From Propionivibrio sp. (GTDB lineage: Bacteria; Pseudomonadota; Gammaproteobacteria; Burkholderiales; Rhodocyclaceae), in the NCBI GenBank assembly GCA_016705685.1, contig JADJLB010000002.1:124001-188000 (forward strand): DNA of 64,000 bases, given 5' to 3'. Below, in pieces: positions 55,528 through 63,598 of this stretch (position 1 is its first letter; each line of letters starts with the position of its first letter). Below the pieces are notes generated by a model that was given only the letters and a program-made list of their open reading frames with translations, was not told where the DNA came from and did no database searches. Both the position numbers and the translations under genes were made by a program.

Positions 55528-57216
55528 TCAGGCCGCCTTGGCACCTTTCCCGATGCAACTGAGGCGATTGACGCCGCTCAGCAAGGCCTTTATCGATGCC
55601 GTCACGATGTTCGCATCCAGACCGACGCCGTAGCACTCGCGGTCACCACTGGTTTGCGTGACTTCCATGAAGGCGCAGGCTTTGGCGTCGCCGCCTTCGC
55701 GGCTGCTGCCCATCGAACGCTCCTCATAGCTGCGCACCTGCAGTGCGATGCCGAGTTTGCGCAAGGCGTGAACGGCGGCGTCAATCGGGCCATTGCCGAC
55801 GCCGGTCAGTTCATGCGATTCCCCATTCATCTGCAGCGTGAGGCGAATACCTTGTGCCGTACCCTCTTCATAAAGATGATGCTTGATATAGCGAACGGGA
55901 GTGCCGGTCTCAAGGTAGGTTTGCGAGAAAAGCGCCCAGATGTCGGCGGCTTCCATTTCCCCGCCGTGCTGATCGGTGTGACGCTGCACTTCGGCCGAGA
56001 ATTCGACCTGCAAGCGGCGCGGCATGACGATTCCGTACTCGGTTTCGAGAAGATAGGCCACGCCGCCCTTGCCCGACTGGCTGTTGATGCGGATGACCGA
56101 ATCGTAACTGCGGCCAAGATCAGCGGGGTCAATCGGCAAGTACGGCAATTCCCAGCGCGCATCGGCCCCCTGCGCTGAAAATCCTTTCTTGATGGCGTCC
56201 TGGTGCGTTCCGGAGAAGGCCGTGAACACAAGGTCGCCGACATAAGGATGGCGTGGGTGGATCGGCATCTGCGTGCAGTACTCGAAGTTGCGCGCCACCG
56301 CGTTGATGTCCGAGAAATCGAGATTCGGCGCGACGCCCTGCGTATAGAGATTGAGCGCCAAGGTGACGAGGTCCACGTTGCCGGTGCGCTCGCCGTTGCC
56401 GAAGAGGCAGCCCTCGACGCGGTCGGCGCCGGCCATCAGGCCGAGCTCGGTGGCGGCTACGGCGGTGCCTCGATCATTGTGCGGGTGCAGGCTGATGAGG
56501 ATGCTGTCGCGCTGCGCCAGATTGCGGTGCATCCATTCGATCTGGTCGGCATACACGTTGGGCGTGGCCCTTTCCACCGTGGTTGGCAAGTTGAGGATGA
56601 TCTTGTTGTTCGGCGTCGCTCCCCAGGCTTCGGTTACTGCGTTGCAGATATCAAGGGCGAAATCGAGTTCGGTCGCGGTAAATGTCTCGGGGCTATATTC
56701 GAGCACCCATTCCGTCTCCGGATTCTGCTCGGCGAGCTGTCTGACGAGCGTGACGGCCGTCACGGCCATCGTCACCACTTCGTCCTTGCTCATGCCGAAG
56801 ACGATTTCGCGGAAAGGCTTGGACGTGGCGTTGTAAATGTGAACGATGGCGCGACGAGCGCCTTTGAGCGCTTCGAAGGTGCGGCGAATGAGCTGTTCGC
56901 GGGCCGGGGCGAGCACTTCAATCGTTACGTCGTCGGGAATGTATTTTTCTTCGATCAGCTTGCGGACGAAATCGAAATCGGTCTGCGAAGCCGAAGGGAA
57001 GGCCACTTCGATTTCCTTGAACCCCACCTCGCAGAGTGTCTTGAACATGCGCATCTTGCGCTCGGCGTTCATCGGTTCGAAGAGTGCCTGATTGCCGTCG
57101 CGCAGATCGGTACTCATCCAGATCGGCGCCTTAGTGATGGTGCGGCTAGGCCACTGGCGGTCGTCGATCTTGACCGGCGGAAAGGCGGTGTATTTGGTGG
57201 CGGGTTGTTTCAACAT
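55528..57216 (-). CDS. leuA: 2-Isopropylmalate synthase
   Basis: LeuA (562 residues) makes 2-isopropylmalate from acetyl-CoA and 2-oxoisovalerate, the first step of leucine synthesis. It is the longer type found in actinobacteria and many proteobacteria: [13 protein letters not shown] (residues 33-45, catalytic Arg/Asp), [17 protein letters not shown] (metal-binding His), [17 protein letters not shown], and a C-terminal regulatory domain ([28 protein letters not shown]) for leucine feedback. It is divergent from an Lrp-type regulator. Confidence 0.96.
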   Translation of the reverse strand: MLKQPATKYTAFPPVKIDDRQWPSRTITKAPIWMSTDLRDGNQALFEPMNAERKMRMFKTLCEVGFKEIEVAFPSASQTDFDFVRKLIEEKYIPDDVTIEVLAPAREQLIRRTFEALKGARRAIVHIYNATSKPFREIVFGMSKDEVVTMAVTAVTLVRQLAEQNPETEWVLEYSPETFTATELDFALDICNAVTEAWGATPNNKIILNLPTTVERATPNVYADQIEWMHRNLAQRDSILISLHPHNDRGTAVAATELGLMAGADRVEGCLFGNGERTGNVDLVTLALNLYTQGVAPNLDFSDINAVARNFEYCTQMPIHPRHPYVGDLVFTAFSGTHQDAIKKGFSAQGADARWELPYLPIDPADLGRSYDSVIRINSQSGKGGVAYLLETEYGIVMPRRLQVEFSAEVQRHTDQHGGEMEAADIWALFSQTYLETGTPVRYIKHHLYEEGTAQGIRLTLQMNGESHELTGVGNGPIDAAVHALRKLGIALQVRSYEERSMGSSREGGDAKACAFMEVTQTSGDRECYGVGLDANIVTASIKALLSGVNRLSCIGKGAKAA

Positions 57217-57393
57217 GCTCGCGTACTCCCATGGTTGGCGCTAAGGCCAGTTTCGATGGTGGAATCATACGCAATGGCGGGCAGCAGGTGCTTGCGTTGT
57301 TCGATACAAAATGGCCATAGTTTGGAAGAAAATTGCCAAAAGAATATTATTAATGTAAGTTAATGTCACGATGTAAATAACTACGGCAATTAT

Positions 57394-57855
57394 ATGGAAA
57401 TTGATCGCTTCGATCGTCAAATATTGCAGATACTGCAGACAGAAGGTCGCATCAGTAATCAGGATCTGGCTGACCGTATCGGCCTGTCTCCTTCGCCCTG
57501 CTTACGACGGGTCAGGACGCTGGAGGATTCCGGGGTGATTGCGGGCTACCGTGCACTACTCAATGCCAAGGCTCTCGGTTATACGCTGATGGCGCTGATC
57601 TATATTTCCATGGACAAGCACACGCCCGAGCGCTTTGAGCACTTTGAGAACGAGATTAGTCTGATTTCCGAAGTGCTCGAGTGCCTGCTGGTTACCGGCC
57701 AGGACGCGGACTACCAGATCAAGGTTGTCGTCAGGGATATGGACGCCTATCAGGAACTCCTGCTCAACCGTATCACGCGCATCCAAGGGGTGACGGGTGT
57801 GCATTCGAGCTTCGTGCTGCGCCGGGTTGTTGACAAGACGGCGCTGCCGGTTTGA
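57394..57855 (+). CDS. Lrp/AsnC family transcriptional regulator
   Basis: The 153-residue regulator has an N-terminal helix-turn-helix (DRFDRQILQILQTEGRISNQDLADRIGLSPSPCLRRVRTLEDSGVI) and a C-terminal RAM domain with LLVTGQDADYQIKVVVRDMDAYQELLLNRIT. Its length is typical. It is divergent from leuA across an AT-rich 177-bp gap (TATTATTAATGTAAGTTAAT near 57343-57363). Regulation of leuA by this protein in response to an amino acid is likely but not shown. Confidence 0.92.
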   Translation: MEIDRFDRQILQILQTEGRISNQDLADRIGLSPSPCLRRVRTLEDSGVIAGYRALLNAKALGYTLMALIYISMDKHTPERFEHFENEISLISEVLECLLVTGQDADYQIKVVVRDMDAYQELLLNRITRIQGVTGVHSSFVLRRVVDKTALPV

Positions 57856-57869
57856 GCAAGTCAGTCAAC

Positions 57870-58526
57870 TTAAATGTCAATGTCGTCCATCGGCCGATGC
57901 AATAATACCGCTGGCGCATCGACGCGCGGGCACTGCCGTAGCTTGCCGATCTGGCGAAACCCTAGTGACTGCTGATAGTAACGGGTATGGCGCGGGTTCA
58001 CTTCGATCACGGCATCGCTGGCCGCGAACGTATCCTTGCCATACTGTCGAGCGACCATGAATAGCGCATTCAGCAAGTCATGGGAACTGAAATCGGGATC
58101 GACGGCCAGCCTGGTTACTTCGCAGACGACCCGCCCTGGTCGTCGCAGGCCGGCAAGCTCGTCGGCGTAGAGGGAATCCGCCTGCAACCCGTCGGGGGAA
58201 TCCCGGCCCAAGGTCAGGGTCGCCACGACTTCGTCATACTGCCAGGCGGCGAGCGTCAAGTGGTTCGGGTCGTCGAGTTGGTGATTGACATAGTCCGTAC
58301 TGTAGCCACGCCAGGTGTACATTTGCTGCACCAGCATGTTGGCCATGCTTTGCTGGAGCGTGGTTTGCACGGGACGTATGTTGTATCCACGACAGCGTGG
58401 CAGGAGGCCCCATAAGGGCCTCAGCGATGGGAGCAGGCGATAGTCTTCGTCAAGAGGCCGCAGTGTCTGCCCGTCAAGAGAGAAAGCCATTTCTGGAAGT
58501 GGGTTGTTGTTGATGGCGATCTGCAT
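57870..58526 (-). CDS. PEP-CTERM/exosortase-associated N-acyl amino acid synthase-like acyltransferase
   Basis: The 218-residue protein is a GNAT-fold acyltransferase of the FeeM/autoinducer-synthase-like type: TTLQQSMANMLVQQMYTWRGYSTDYV, ATLTLGRDSPDGLQADSLYADELAGLRR, VCEVTRLAVDPDF (with the EVTRLAV core) and VIEVNPRHTRYYQQSLGFRQIGK. Relatives make N-acyl amino acids or are associated with exosortase/PEP-CTERM clusters. The gene follows bactofilin by 51 bp and is likely cotranscribed from the sigma-54 promoter. No exosortase gene is in the window. Its product is unknown. Confidence 0.8.
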   Translation of the reverse strand: MQIAINNNPLPEMAFSLDGQTLRPLDEDYRLLPSLRPLWGLLPRCRGYNIRPVQTTLQQSMANMLVQQMYTWRGYSTDYVNHQLDDPNHLTLAAWQYDEVVATLTLGRDSPDGLQADSLYADELAGLRRPGRVVCEVTRLAVDPDFSSHDLLNALFMVARQYGKDTFAASDAVIEVNPRHTRYYQQSLGFRQIGKLRQCPRVDAPAVLLHRPMDDIDI

Positions 58527-58577
58527 CTGGTAGTTCCAGCGAAATGAGTCCGGAAAGCTTCGGAGTGTTGAGTGTTT

Positions 58578-59174
58578 TCAGCCGGCCGCCGAATTGAGCG
58601 CGACAAATGGCTCAACCGCAGGCCGCGCCGGGGCAACGGGTTTGGCGGAAATGACGTTGATTTCTCCGCAGAGTTCGCCGCCTTCGTCGGCAACCAATTT
58701 GCCATAGCGAATGGTTCCGCTCACTCGCCCGGTCGAATGAATGATCAGTTGGGAACGCGCGGTCAGTTCACCCTCGAAAGTGCCATGAATCTCGGCGATA
58801 TCGATGCTCACTTTGCCAGCAAAAGATCCGTTCTCGGCAATTCGTATGACGCGGCTATCCATGGTGGCTTCTACGCGACCCTCGACGACCAGCGTGTCGC
58901 AGTCGAGGATTTCGGCCCCTTTGAGCTTGACGTCGGGACCGACGATCAAGCGTGCTCCCACGACGTTATCGGTTGATGAAGCGTCCTTTGACGCTAGGGC
59001 GACGGGCGCCGGGGAACTCTTCGCGGGTTCGGGTTGAGCGGGAGCCGGCTTGTCGGCCGTCGTGCTTTTCTCGGGCGCCAGTTTGTTGAGTTGAGCACCG
59101 TAGGCAGGTACGGGTTGGGCATCGCGACGGGTCACCGGTTCATTGCGGCCGAATACGCTGGGTTTATTGAACAT
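58578..59174 (-). CDS. Bactofilin family cytoskeletal protein
   Basis: The 198-residue protein has an N-terminal flexible Pro/Ala-rich region (about residues 1-70) and a single bactofilin beta-helix domain (LIVGPDVKLKGAEILDCDTLVVEGRVEATMDSRVIRIAENGSFAGKVSIDIAEIHGTFEGELTARSQLIIHSTGRVSGTIRYGKLVADEGGEL). Bactofilins form stable filaments or sheets at the membrane and help with stalks, flagella, cell shape or polar localisation. I use the ATG at 59174 (MFNKPSVFG), preceded by AAGGAA. A strong sigma-54 promoter lies 45 bp upstream, and GlrR-type operators lie further upstream, so expression is likely under the neighbouring two-component system. Confidence 0.92.
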   Translation of the reverse strand: MFNKPSVFGRNEPVTRRDAQPVPAYGAQLNKLAPEKSTTADKPAPAQPEPAKSSPAPVALASKDASSTDNVVGARLIVGPDVKLKGAEILDCDTLVVEGRVEATMDSRVIRIAENGSFAGKVSIDIAEIHGTFEGELTARSQLIIHSTGRVSGTIRYGKLVADEGGELCGEINVISAKPVAPARPAVEPFVALNSAAG

Positions 59175-59218
59175 CGTTATTCCTTCTTGGTGGGTAAAAA
59201 CTTGGACGAGAAGGCTGG

Positions 59219-59234
59219 AGCGAGATACGTGCCA
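59219..59234 (-). promoter_or_regulatory. Sigma-54 promoter for bactofilin operon
   Basis: On the minus strand TGGCACGTATCTCGCT matches TGGCACG-N4-TTGCW with only one mismatch in the fixed positions and the exact 10-base spacing between GG (59233-59232) and GC (59221-59220). Transcription would begin near 59208, 34 bp before the bactofilin ATG. Confidence 0.85.
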
Positions 59235-59308
59235 GAGTTTTAATAACATTGTTAAACAACGAGTTATATAAATATATTAAATAGAAATATTAGATTTTAC
59301 CGCTTAGT

Positions 59309-59326
59309 TGTCGGGTAATAACGACA
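59309..59326. promoter_or_regulatory. GlrR/QseF-type operator, site 1
   Basis: TGTC-N10-GACA, extended by symmetric flanking bases to TGTCG-N8-CGACA. This is the motif known for GlrR (QseF) of enterics. It lies about 75-90 bp upstream of the -24 box, a normal enhancer position. A degenerate third copy (CGTC-N10-CAGA) starts 22 bp downstream at 59331. Confidence 0.75.
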
Positions 59327-59374
59327 TTTCCGTCGGGTTATTTGCAGATCACGATTCGACACAGGGACTTGCAT

Positions 59375-59392
59375 TGTCGCTAAACAACGACA
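59375..59392. promoter_or_regulatory. GlrR/QseF-type operator, site 2
   Basis: TGTC-N10-GACA, extended to TTGTCG-N8-CGACAA (perfect six-base arms). It starts 66 bp from site 1. The pair forms the expected enhancer for a sigma-54 activator. It may serve the bactofilin operon, the kinase gene, or both. Confidence 0.75.
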
Positions 59393-59660
59393 AGTCAAAT
59401 AACCATCTGATAAAGAAGAAGAAAATACAAGTCCGTTTTCTTGTTTCCAGCCCTGCTCGGGTCATTTTGACCGGCAGGGTTGCTGGAAGCTGGTTTAAAC
59501 TGTCGCCGTTCAGTAATGATTCTTCTTCGTTAACACCGATGTTGCACTGCTGGCAGAGTGATTTAACCGAGATGGATGGGGCGCACGTTGGCGTTGCTTC
59601 TCTCCAAAACCTCGGCTCTGGCCGGTGAGTCCTTCTCCAGCGCTGCTTTGAAATGGACAA
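59393..59660. other. Intergenic region upstream of the sensor kinase, no gene seen
   Basis: This stretch, with 59175-59392, makes up the 486-bp gap between bactofilin and the kinase. The start (to about 59450) is A/T-rich, with a run of AAG repeats near 59413-59429. I see no sigma-54 element in the kinase direction and no protein frame that I can support. Confidence 0.6.
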
Positions 59661-61085
59661 ATGATACGGATTTCGTTTCGCCAGAGTATGCTGTCCGGGT
59701 TTATGCTGATCACGCTGCTGCTCAGTTGGGCAGCGCTGCGGAGCTGGCTTGAGCTTGAACATTTTGTCGAACAAAGCCGGCGGAGTAGTGAACAGGCGCT
59801 TCAACTGAGTTCATCGATCCGTGAACTCGCTGAACGGACTGTCGATCTGGAGCGCAGCTCACGCCAATTCATTGTCCTGAACGATGCCGCCTTGCTTGAA
59901 CGCTTTGACGAAAATGTCACCCACTCGCTGGAAGCGGTGAAGCGCCTTGAATCGGCCCGCGACAACCCTCTGGGCGAGCTTCCGGGAAACTGGCGACAGG
60001 CTGTTGTGCAACTCAGCGACAGCCTCCATCAATCCGTGCCGCGTGCCGTTCGGGCGCCCGAACTGGCATCGATTCTGAACAGGTTGTCTGACTTGAATGC
60101 CGAACTTGGGCTCAACGCGCGTCGTTGGATCGACGAGCGGCGAGCGACGATGTTGCTTGAACTTGAGCAGAGTCGCCAACATCTCACCCGACTGGTCGCC
60201 GTAGCGGTGGTCGGCGCCTTTATGGTAGCGCTGGCCATGAGCTGGTGGCTGGCCCGACCCATTGTTTGCCTCGAACGATCTATCGAGCGTTTGGGCCAGA
60301 GCCGTTTCGATGAACCGGTGTCGGTTCATGGCCCGGCAGACCTGAGACGTGTCGGGCGGCGTCTGGACTGGTTGAGACTGCGTCTGAGCGATCTCGAGTC
60401 GGGACGAGAGCGCGCGCTGCGTCATGTCTCGCATGAGTTGAAGACGCCATTGACGGCGTTGCGTGAAGGTATCGCACTGTTGCAGGAAGAGGTGGTGGGG
60501 TCGCTGCAGGGGGCGCAACAGGAAGTCGTCGACATACTGCATCACAACGTGATGGCCCTTCAGCGCGATATTGAAAGCCTGCTTCGCCTCAATGCTGTCT
60601 CCTTCGAAGCCCGCCGTCAATCCTGCCATCCCCTGGTCCTGCGAAAACTGCTAGACGATGTGGTGCGCGGTCGAGAATTGCAGATCCAGTCGCGCCATCT
60701 GACCGTACAGTGCGAAGCTCCGGCGATAACACGTCTCCTCGATGAAGAGAAACTACAGGTTGCCCTCGATAATCTGCTCTCCAATGCCATTGATTTCAGC
60801 CCTGAAGGCGGTGTCATCCGCCTCGAAGCCGCGCTGATCGAAAACTGCATCAACATTGCCTGTATCGATCAAGGGCCGGGCATTGCCGCTGAGGATGCCG
60901 AACGCATCTTCGAACCATTCGTCCAGGGGGGGCGTGCCTCACCGACACCGCGCCAGGGCAGCGGCGTGGGCTTGTCGATTGTCCGCGAACTGATGACGGC
61001 CATGGGCGGGCGGGTGCTGCTGGTGCCCTGCATCGGGAACGCGCCGGGAGCCATATTTCGGCTTGAGGTGCCTTGTGCGCCGTAA
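59661..61085 (+). CDS. QseE/GlrK-like membrane sensor histidine kinase
   Basis: The 474-residue kinase has a first membrane helix (MLSGFMLITLLLSWAALRSWL, about residues 10-30) and a helical periplasmic domain (31-175). A second helix (LVAVAVVGAFMVALAMSWWLA, about 178-198), a HAMP linker, a HisKA domain with the H box RHVSHELKTPLT (His258), and an HATPase domain (NLLSNAIDFSPEGG, DQGPGI, GSGVGLSIV) follow. The order of kinase, lipoprotein and sigma-54 regulator is the QseE-QseG-QseF (GlrK-YfhG-GlrR) arrangement of gammaproteobacteria. Its signal is unknown. Confidence 0.87.
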   Translation: MIRISFRQSMLSGFMLITLLLSWAALRSWLELEHFVEQSRRSSEQALQLSSSIRELAERTVDLERSSRQFIVLNDAALLERFDENVTHSLEAVKRLESARDNPLGELPGNWRQAVVQLSDSLHQSVPRAVRAPELASILNRLSDLNAELGLNARRWIDERRATMLLELEQSRQHLTRLVAVAVVGAFMVALAMSWWLARPIVCLERSIERLGQSRFDEPVSVHGPADLRRVGRRLDWLRLRLSDLESGRERALRHVSHELKTPLTALREGIALLQEEVVGSLQGAQQEVVDILHHNVMALQRDIESLLRLNAVSFEARRQSCHPLVLRKLLDDVVRGRELQIQSRHLTVQCEAPAITRLLDEEKLQVALDNLLSNAIDFSPEGGVIRLEAALIENCINIACIDQGPGIAAEDAERIFEPFVQGGRASPTPRQGSGVGLSIVRELMTAMGGRVLLVPCIGNAPGAIFRLEVPCAP

Positions 61086-61103
61086 ATATTCACGGATGGT
61101 CCC

Positions 61104-61652
61104 ATGAAGAACGGTCGATTGATCAAGGCATTGCCGTCAATGGTACTGATTCTTGCCGTCTTGCTTACCGCCTGCGCCACTCCGCCGTCACCGACGCCCG
61201 AGCAACGCGCCAGCGTTGATGAGTCGGCGATGCTGCCACTACTGGGCCATATCCAGCTCCTTCATCGGATGTCGCCTTCTGATCTGTCTCGGGAACGCGC
61301 GGTGCTCGCAGTGAAGCAACAGACCCCGGCGACCCAGGTTCGCATGGCCGCACTATTGAGCCAGCAACGACCTTCGATGGATCTTGTCAGGGCGTTAAGC
61401 CTGCTGGAAAGCGTGCTGAAATCCACTGAACCCGAGGCGGTCAGCCTGCACCCACTGGCCAGGATATTGGCAAACCATTTTCAGGAGCGGCTAAAACTTG
61501 AGCAGCAGAACGAAAAGCTTGTCCAGCAGCTGAAGGACAGTCAGCGACGGGGCAGCGAGCTTCAGGACAAGCTTGATGCTCTGGCGGATATCGAGCGTTC
61601 GCTCCCGGCACGCCCGACGGCCGGCGATACGCTGCCCGGAGCCGCGCGATGA
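61104..61652 (+). CDS. QseG/YfhG-like outer-membrane lipoprotein
   Basis: The 182-residue lipoprotein has a signal peptide with lipobox LTAC (Cys24). It is followed by a helical domain with repeated short helices (LLGHIQLLHRMSPSDLSRERAVL, ALSLLESVLKSTEPEAV) and a coiled-coil tail (RLKLEQQNEKLVQQLKDSQRRGSELQDKL). In E. coli, QseG interacts with the sensor kinase and is needed for its activity. Position between kinase and regulator fits that role. Its stop overlaps the regulator start (ATGA). Confidence 0.78.
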   Translation: MKNGRLIKALPSMVLILAVLLTACATPPSPTPEQRASVDESAMLPLLGHIQLLHRMSPSDLSRERAVLAVKQQTPATQVRMAALLSQQRPSMDLVRALSLLESVLKSTEPEAVSLHPLARILANHFQERLKLEQQNEKLVQQLKDSQRRGSELQDKLDALADIERSLPARPTAGDTLPGAAR

Positions 61653-63055
61653 TTCAGTCGAAAAGAGCCGATGTCAAGCCGCGCTTCGCCCATGTTCTGG
61701 TCATTGACGACGATCAGGATTTGCTCCGACTTCTTTCGATGCGGTTGCACGCCTGGGGATTCCGAGTTTCGACAGCGTCTTCCGCCGAGGAAGGCCTGGC
61801 GCGAATTGCCGTCGAACCGCCGCAACTGGTGGTCAGCGATATTCGCCTGCCGGGCAAGGATGGGCTGGCCCTGTTTGACGAAATCCGGACGACACGGCCG
61901 ACATTGCCGGTCATCTTGTTGACCGCCCATGGCACGATTCCGGACGCGGTTCAGGCGATGTCACGCGGAGTGTTCAGCTATCTGACCAAGCCTTTCGACA
62001 GCAAGGAGCTGCACGAAAAGATTCAGCAGGCCCTGCAGCTTTCTCCCGTGTGTATCGGGCAGGAAACGGGTCAGGGCGATGACTGGCGGGAAGGCATCGT
62101 CTTTCGCAGCAGCTGCATGGCTGAATTGATGGAAGAAGCCCGGGTCGTCGCCGTTTCGGACGCCAGTGTCCTGATACGGGGCGAGAGCGGTACCGGGAAG
62201 GAGGTCCTGGCCCGGGCCATCCACCGGGCCAGCCGGCGCGCCAAAGCACCTTTCGTGGCCATCAACTGCAGTGCGATTCCGGAACAATTGCTGGAGTCCG
62301 AGCTGTTCGGCCACGTCCGGGGCGCTTTCACCGGCGCTACCAGCGCGCATCCCGGTCTTTTTCAGGCGGCCGACGGTGGGACACTATTTCTCGACGAAAT
62401 CGGTGACATGCCGTTGGCACTCCAGGTCAAATTGTTGCGCGTGCTGCAGGATCAGGCCGTGCGGGCCGTGGGATCGACTCGCGCCGAGCCGGTTGACGTG
62501 CGGGTCATCTCCGCCACGCATCGCGATCTGGAAGTCGCCATGGCCGAAGGTCTGTTCCGTGAGGATCTTTACTACCGTTTGGACGTCGTCACCATGGTTC
62601 TGCCGCGACTCGACGATCGGCGCGAGGACATTCCCATTCTGGCCTCCTATTTCGTCCAGCAACTGGTTAAGAAATATGATAAAGGTATAACCGGAATTGC
62701 GCCGGAAGCGCTGGAAGTTCTGGCCAGTGCGTCCTGGCCGGGCAATGTCCGCCAGCTCTACAACGTGGTGGAGCAATCCTGCGCACTGGCGACCACGCCC
62801 CTTATCACGTTGACCCTCATCCAGCGCGCCTTGCGGGTACCGACCATGGAGGCGCTGTCTTACGCCGACGCGAAGCAACGCTTCGAGCGTAATTATCTGG
62901 TACAACTCCTCAAATTGACCGATGGTAGCGTCGCCGATGCCGCGCGGATTGCCGACCGCAACCGGACGGAGTTCTATCGTTTATTGCAGAAGCATGAGCT
63001 TTCGCCGGACATGTTTCGTGGCGCAGCCAACAATGCCGGCACCGCAGACCGCTGA
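61649..63055 (+). CDS. QseF/GlrR-like sigma-54 response regulator
   Basis: The 468-residue protein has a receiver domain (phospho-acceptor Asp64, LVVSDIRLPG; Lys114 in TKPF) and a sigma-54 interaction AAA+ domain with Walker A GESGTGKE at 178-185 and GAFTGA at 225-230. A C-terminal helix-turn-helix follows, in which RNRTEFYRLLQKHEL is close to the C-terminus of enteric GlrR (the RNRTEFYKLL motif). The TGTC-N10-GACA sites at 59309 and 59375 are predicted targets. It is coupled to the lipoprotein gene by a 4-bp overlap. Confidence 0.9.
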   Translation: MIQSKRADVKPRFAHVLVIDDDQDLLRLLSMRLHAWGFRVSTASSAEEGLARIAVEPPQLVVSDIRLPGKDGLALFDEIRTTRPTLPVILLTAHGTIPDAVQAMSRGVFSYLTKPFDSKELHEKIQQALQLSPVCIGQETGQGDDWREGIVFRSSCMAELMEEARVVAVSDASVLIRGESGTGKEVLARAIHRASRRAKAPFVAINCSAIPEQLLESELFGHVRGAFTGATSAHPGLFQAADGGTLFLDEIGDMPLALQVKLLRVLQDQAVRAVGSTRAEPVDVRVISATHRDLEVAMAEGLFREDLYYRLDVVTMVLPRLDDRREDIPILASYFVQQLVKKYDKGITGIAPEALEVLASASWPGNVRQLYNVVEQSCALATTPLITLTLIQRALRVPTMEALSYADAKQRFERNYLVQLLKLTDGSVADAARIADRNRTEFYRLLQKHELSPDMFRGAANNAGTADR

Positions 63056-63160
63056 GCGGAATGCTGCGCCGAGGCATGCTTCATGCGCAGGACGGCAGCG
63101 CAGCGAAGGGGTGTCGCGTACGCGAATGAATGGACCGCCAGCCTGTTGTTGCCCGGATGG

Positions 63161-63598
63161 TCAAGTCTTTCTGGAAAGCACATTTGCCCTCGCCTCAAAG
63201 GCCGAGACCATGCTGGTGGCCATCGGCATGATCAGCATCTGCATGACCGGTTTAAGCAGAAGCAGCCTTGTTTCGCAGTCGAGGGAGAATTCAACCTGGC
63301 AGCGATCATCGCCCAGAGGCGAAAAATCCCATCGAATGTTGAAACGAGAAAACGAACGATCCTGGGATACGACGGTGATTCTGCGAGGCCGTTCGAATTC
63401 CGTTCTCGTGCGGAAACGATGTGTCAGCAGGCCCAGTGACAGGCTCTGTTCGGTTTCGTAAGCGTTTTCATGCCGGTTTACTATCCTGGCACTGCTCACC
63501 AGGGGCAGGAATTCCGGATAGCGCTCCACGTCGGCAACGATGTCGAACAAGCTCTCGGGTGATTGCGCAATGGCGCGGCATTCGCGGTGGTTTGCCAT
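63161..63598 (-). CDS. RatA/COQ10-type START-domain protein
   Basis: The 145-residue protein belongs to the START/SRPBCC fold group including E. coli RatA and yeast Coq10: ECRAIAQSPESLFDIVADVERYPEFLPLVSSARIV, then RTEFERPRRITVVSQDRSFSRFNIRWDFSPLGDDRCQVEFSLDCE. Family members bind quinones or related lipids; RatA can block 70S formation when overproduced. In many bacteria it is near smpB, but no smpB is seen here. It converges with the response regulator gene. Confidence 0.8.
   Translation of the reverse strand: MANHRECRAIAQSPESLFDIVADVERYPEFLPLVSSARIVNRHENAYETEQSLSLGLLTHRFRTRTEFERPRRITVVSQDRSFSRFNIRWDFSPLGDDRCQVEFSLDCETRLLLLKPVMQMLIMPMATSMVSAFEARANVLSRKT

Noticed and set aside
56203-57363. 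386-codon open frame on the plus strand
   Set aside because: It is opposite leuA, which has all its catalytic motifs. The frame has no ribosome site or recognisable domain.
59261-59300. A/T-rich stretch before the GlrR-type sites as a replication origin or IHF cluster
   Set aside because: It is A/T-rich but has no repeated DnaA boxes or other origin features. An IHF site is possible at a sigma-54 promoter but the match is too weak to claim.
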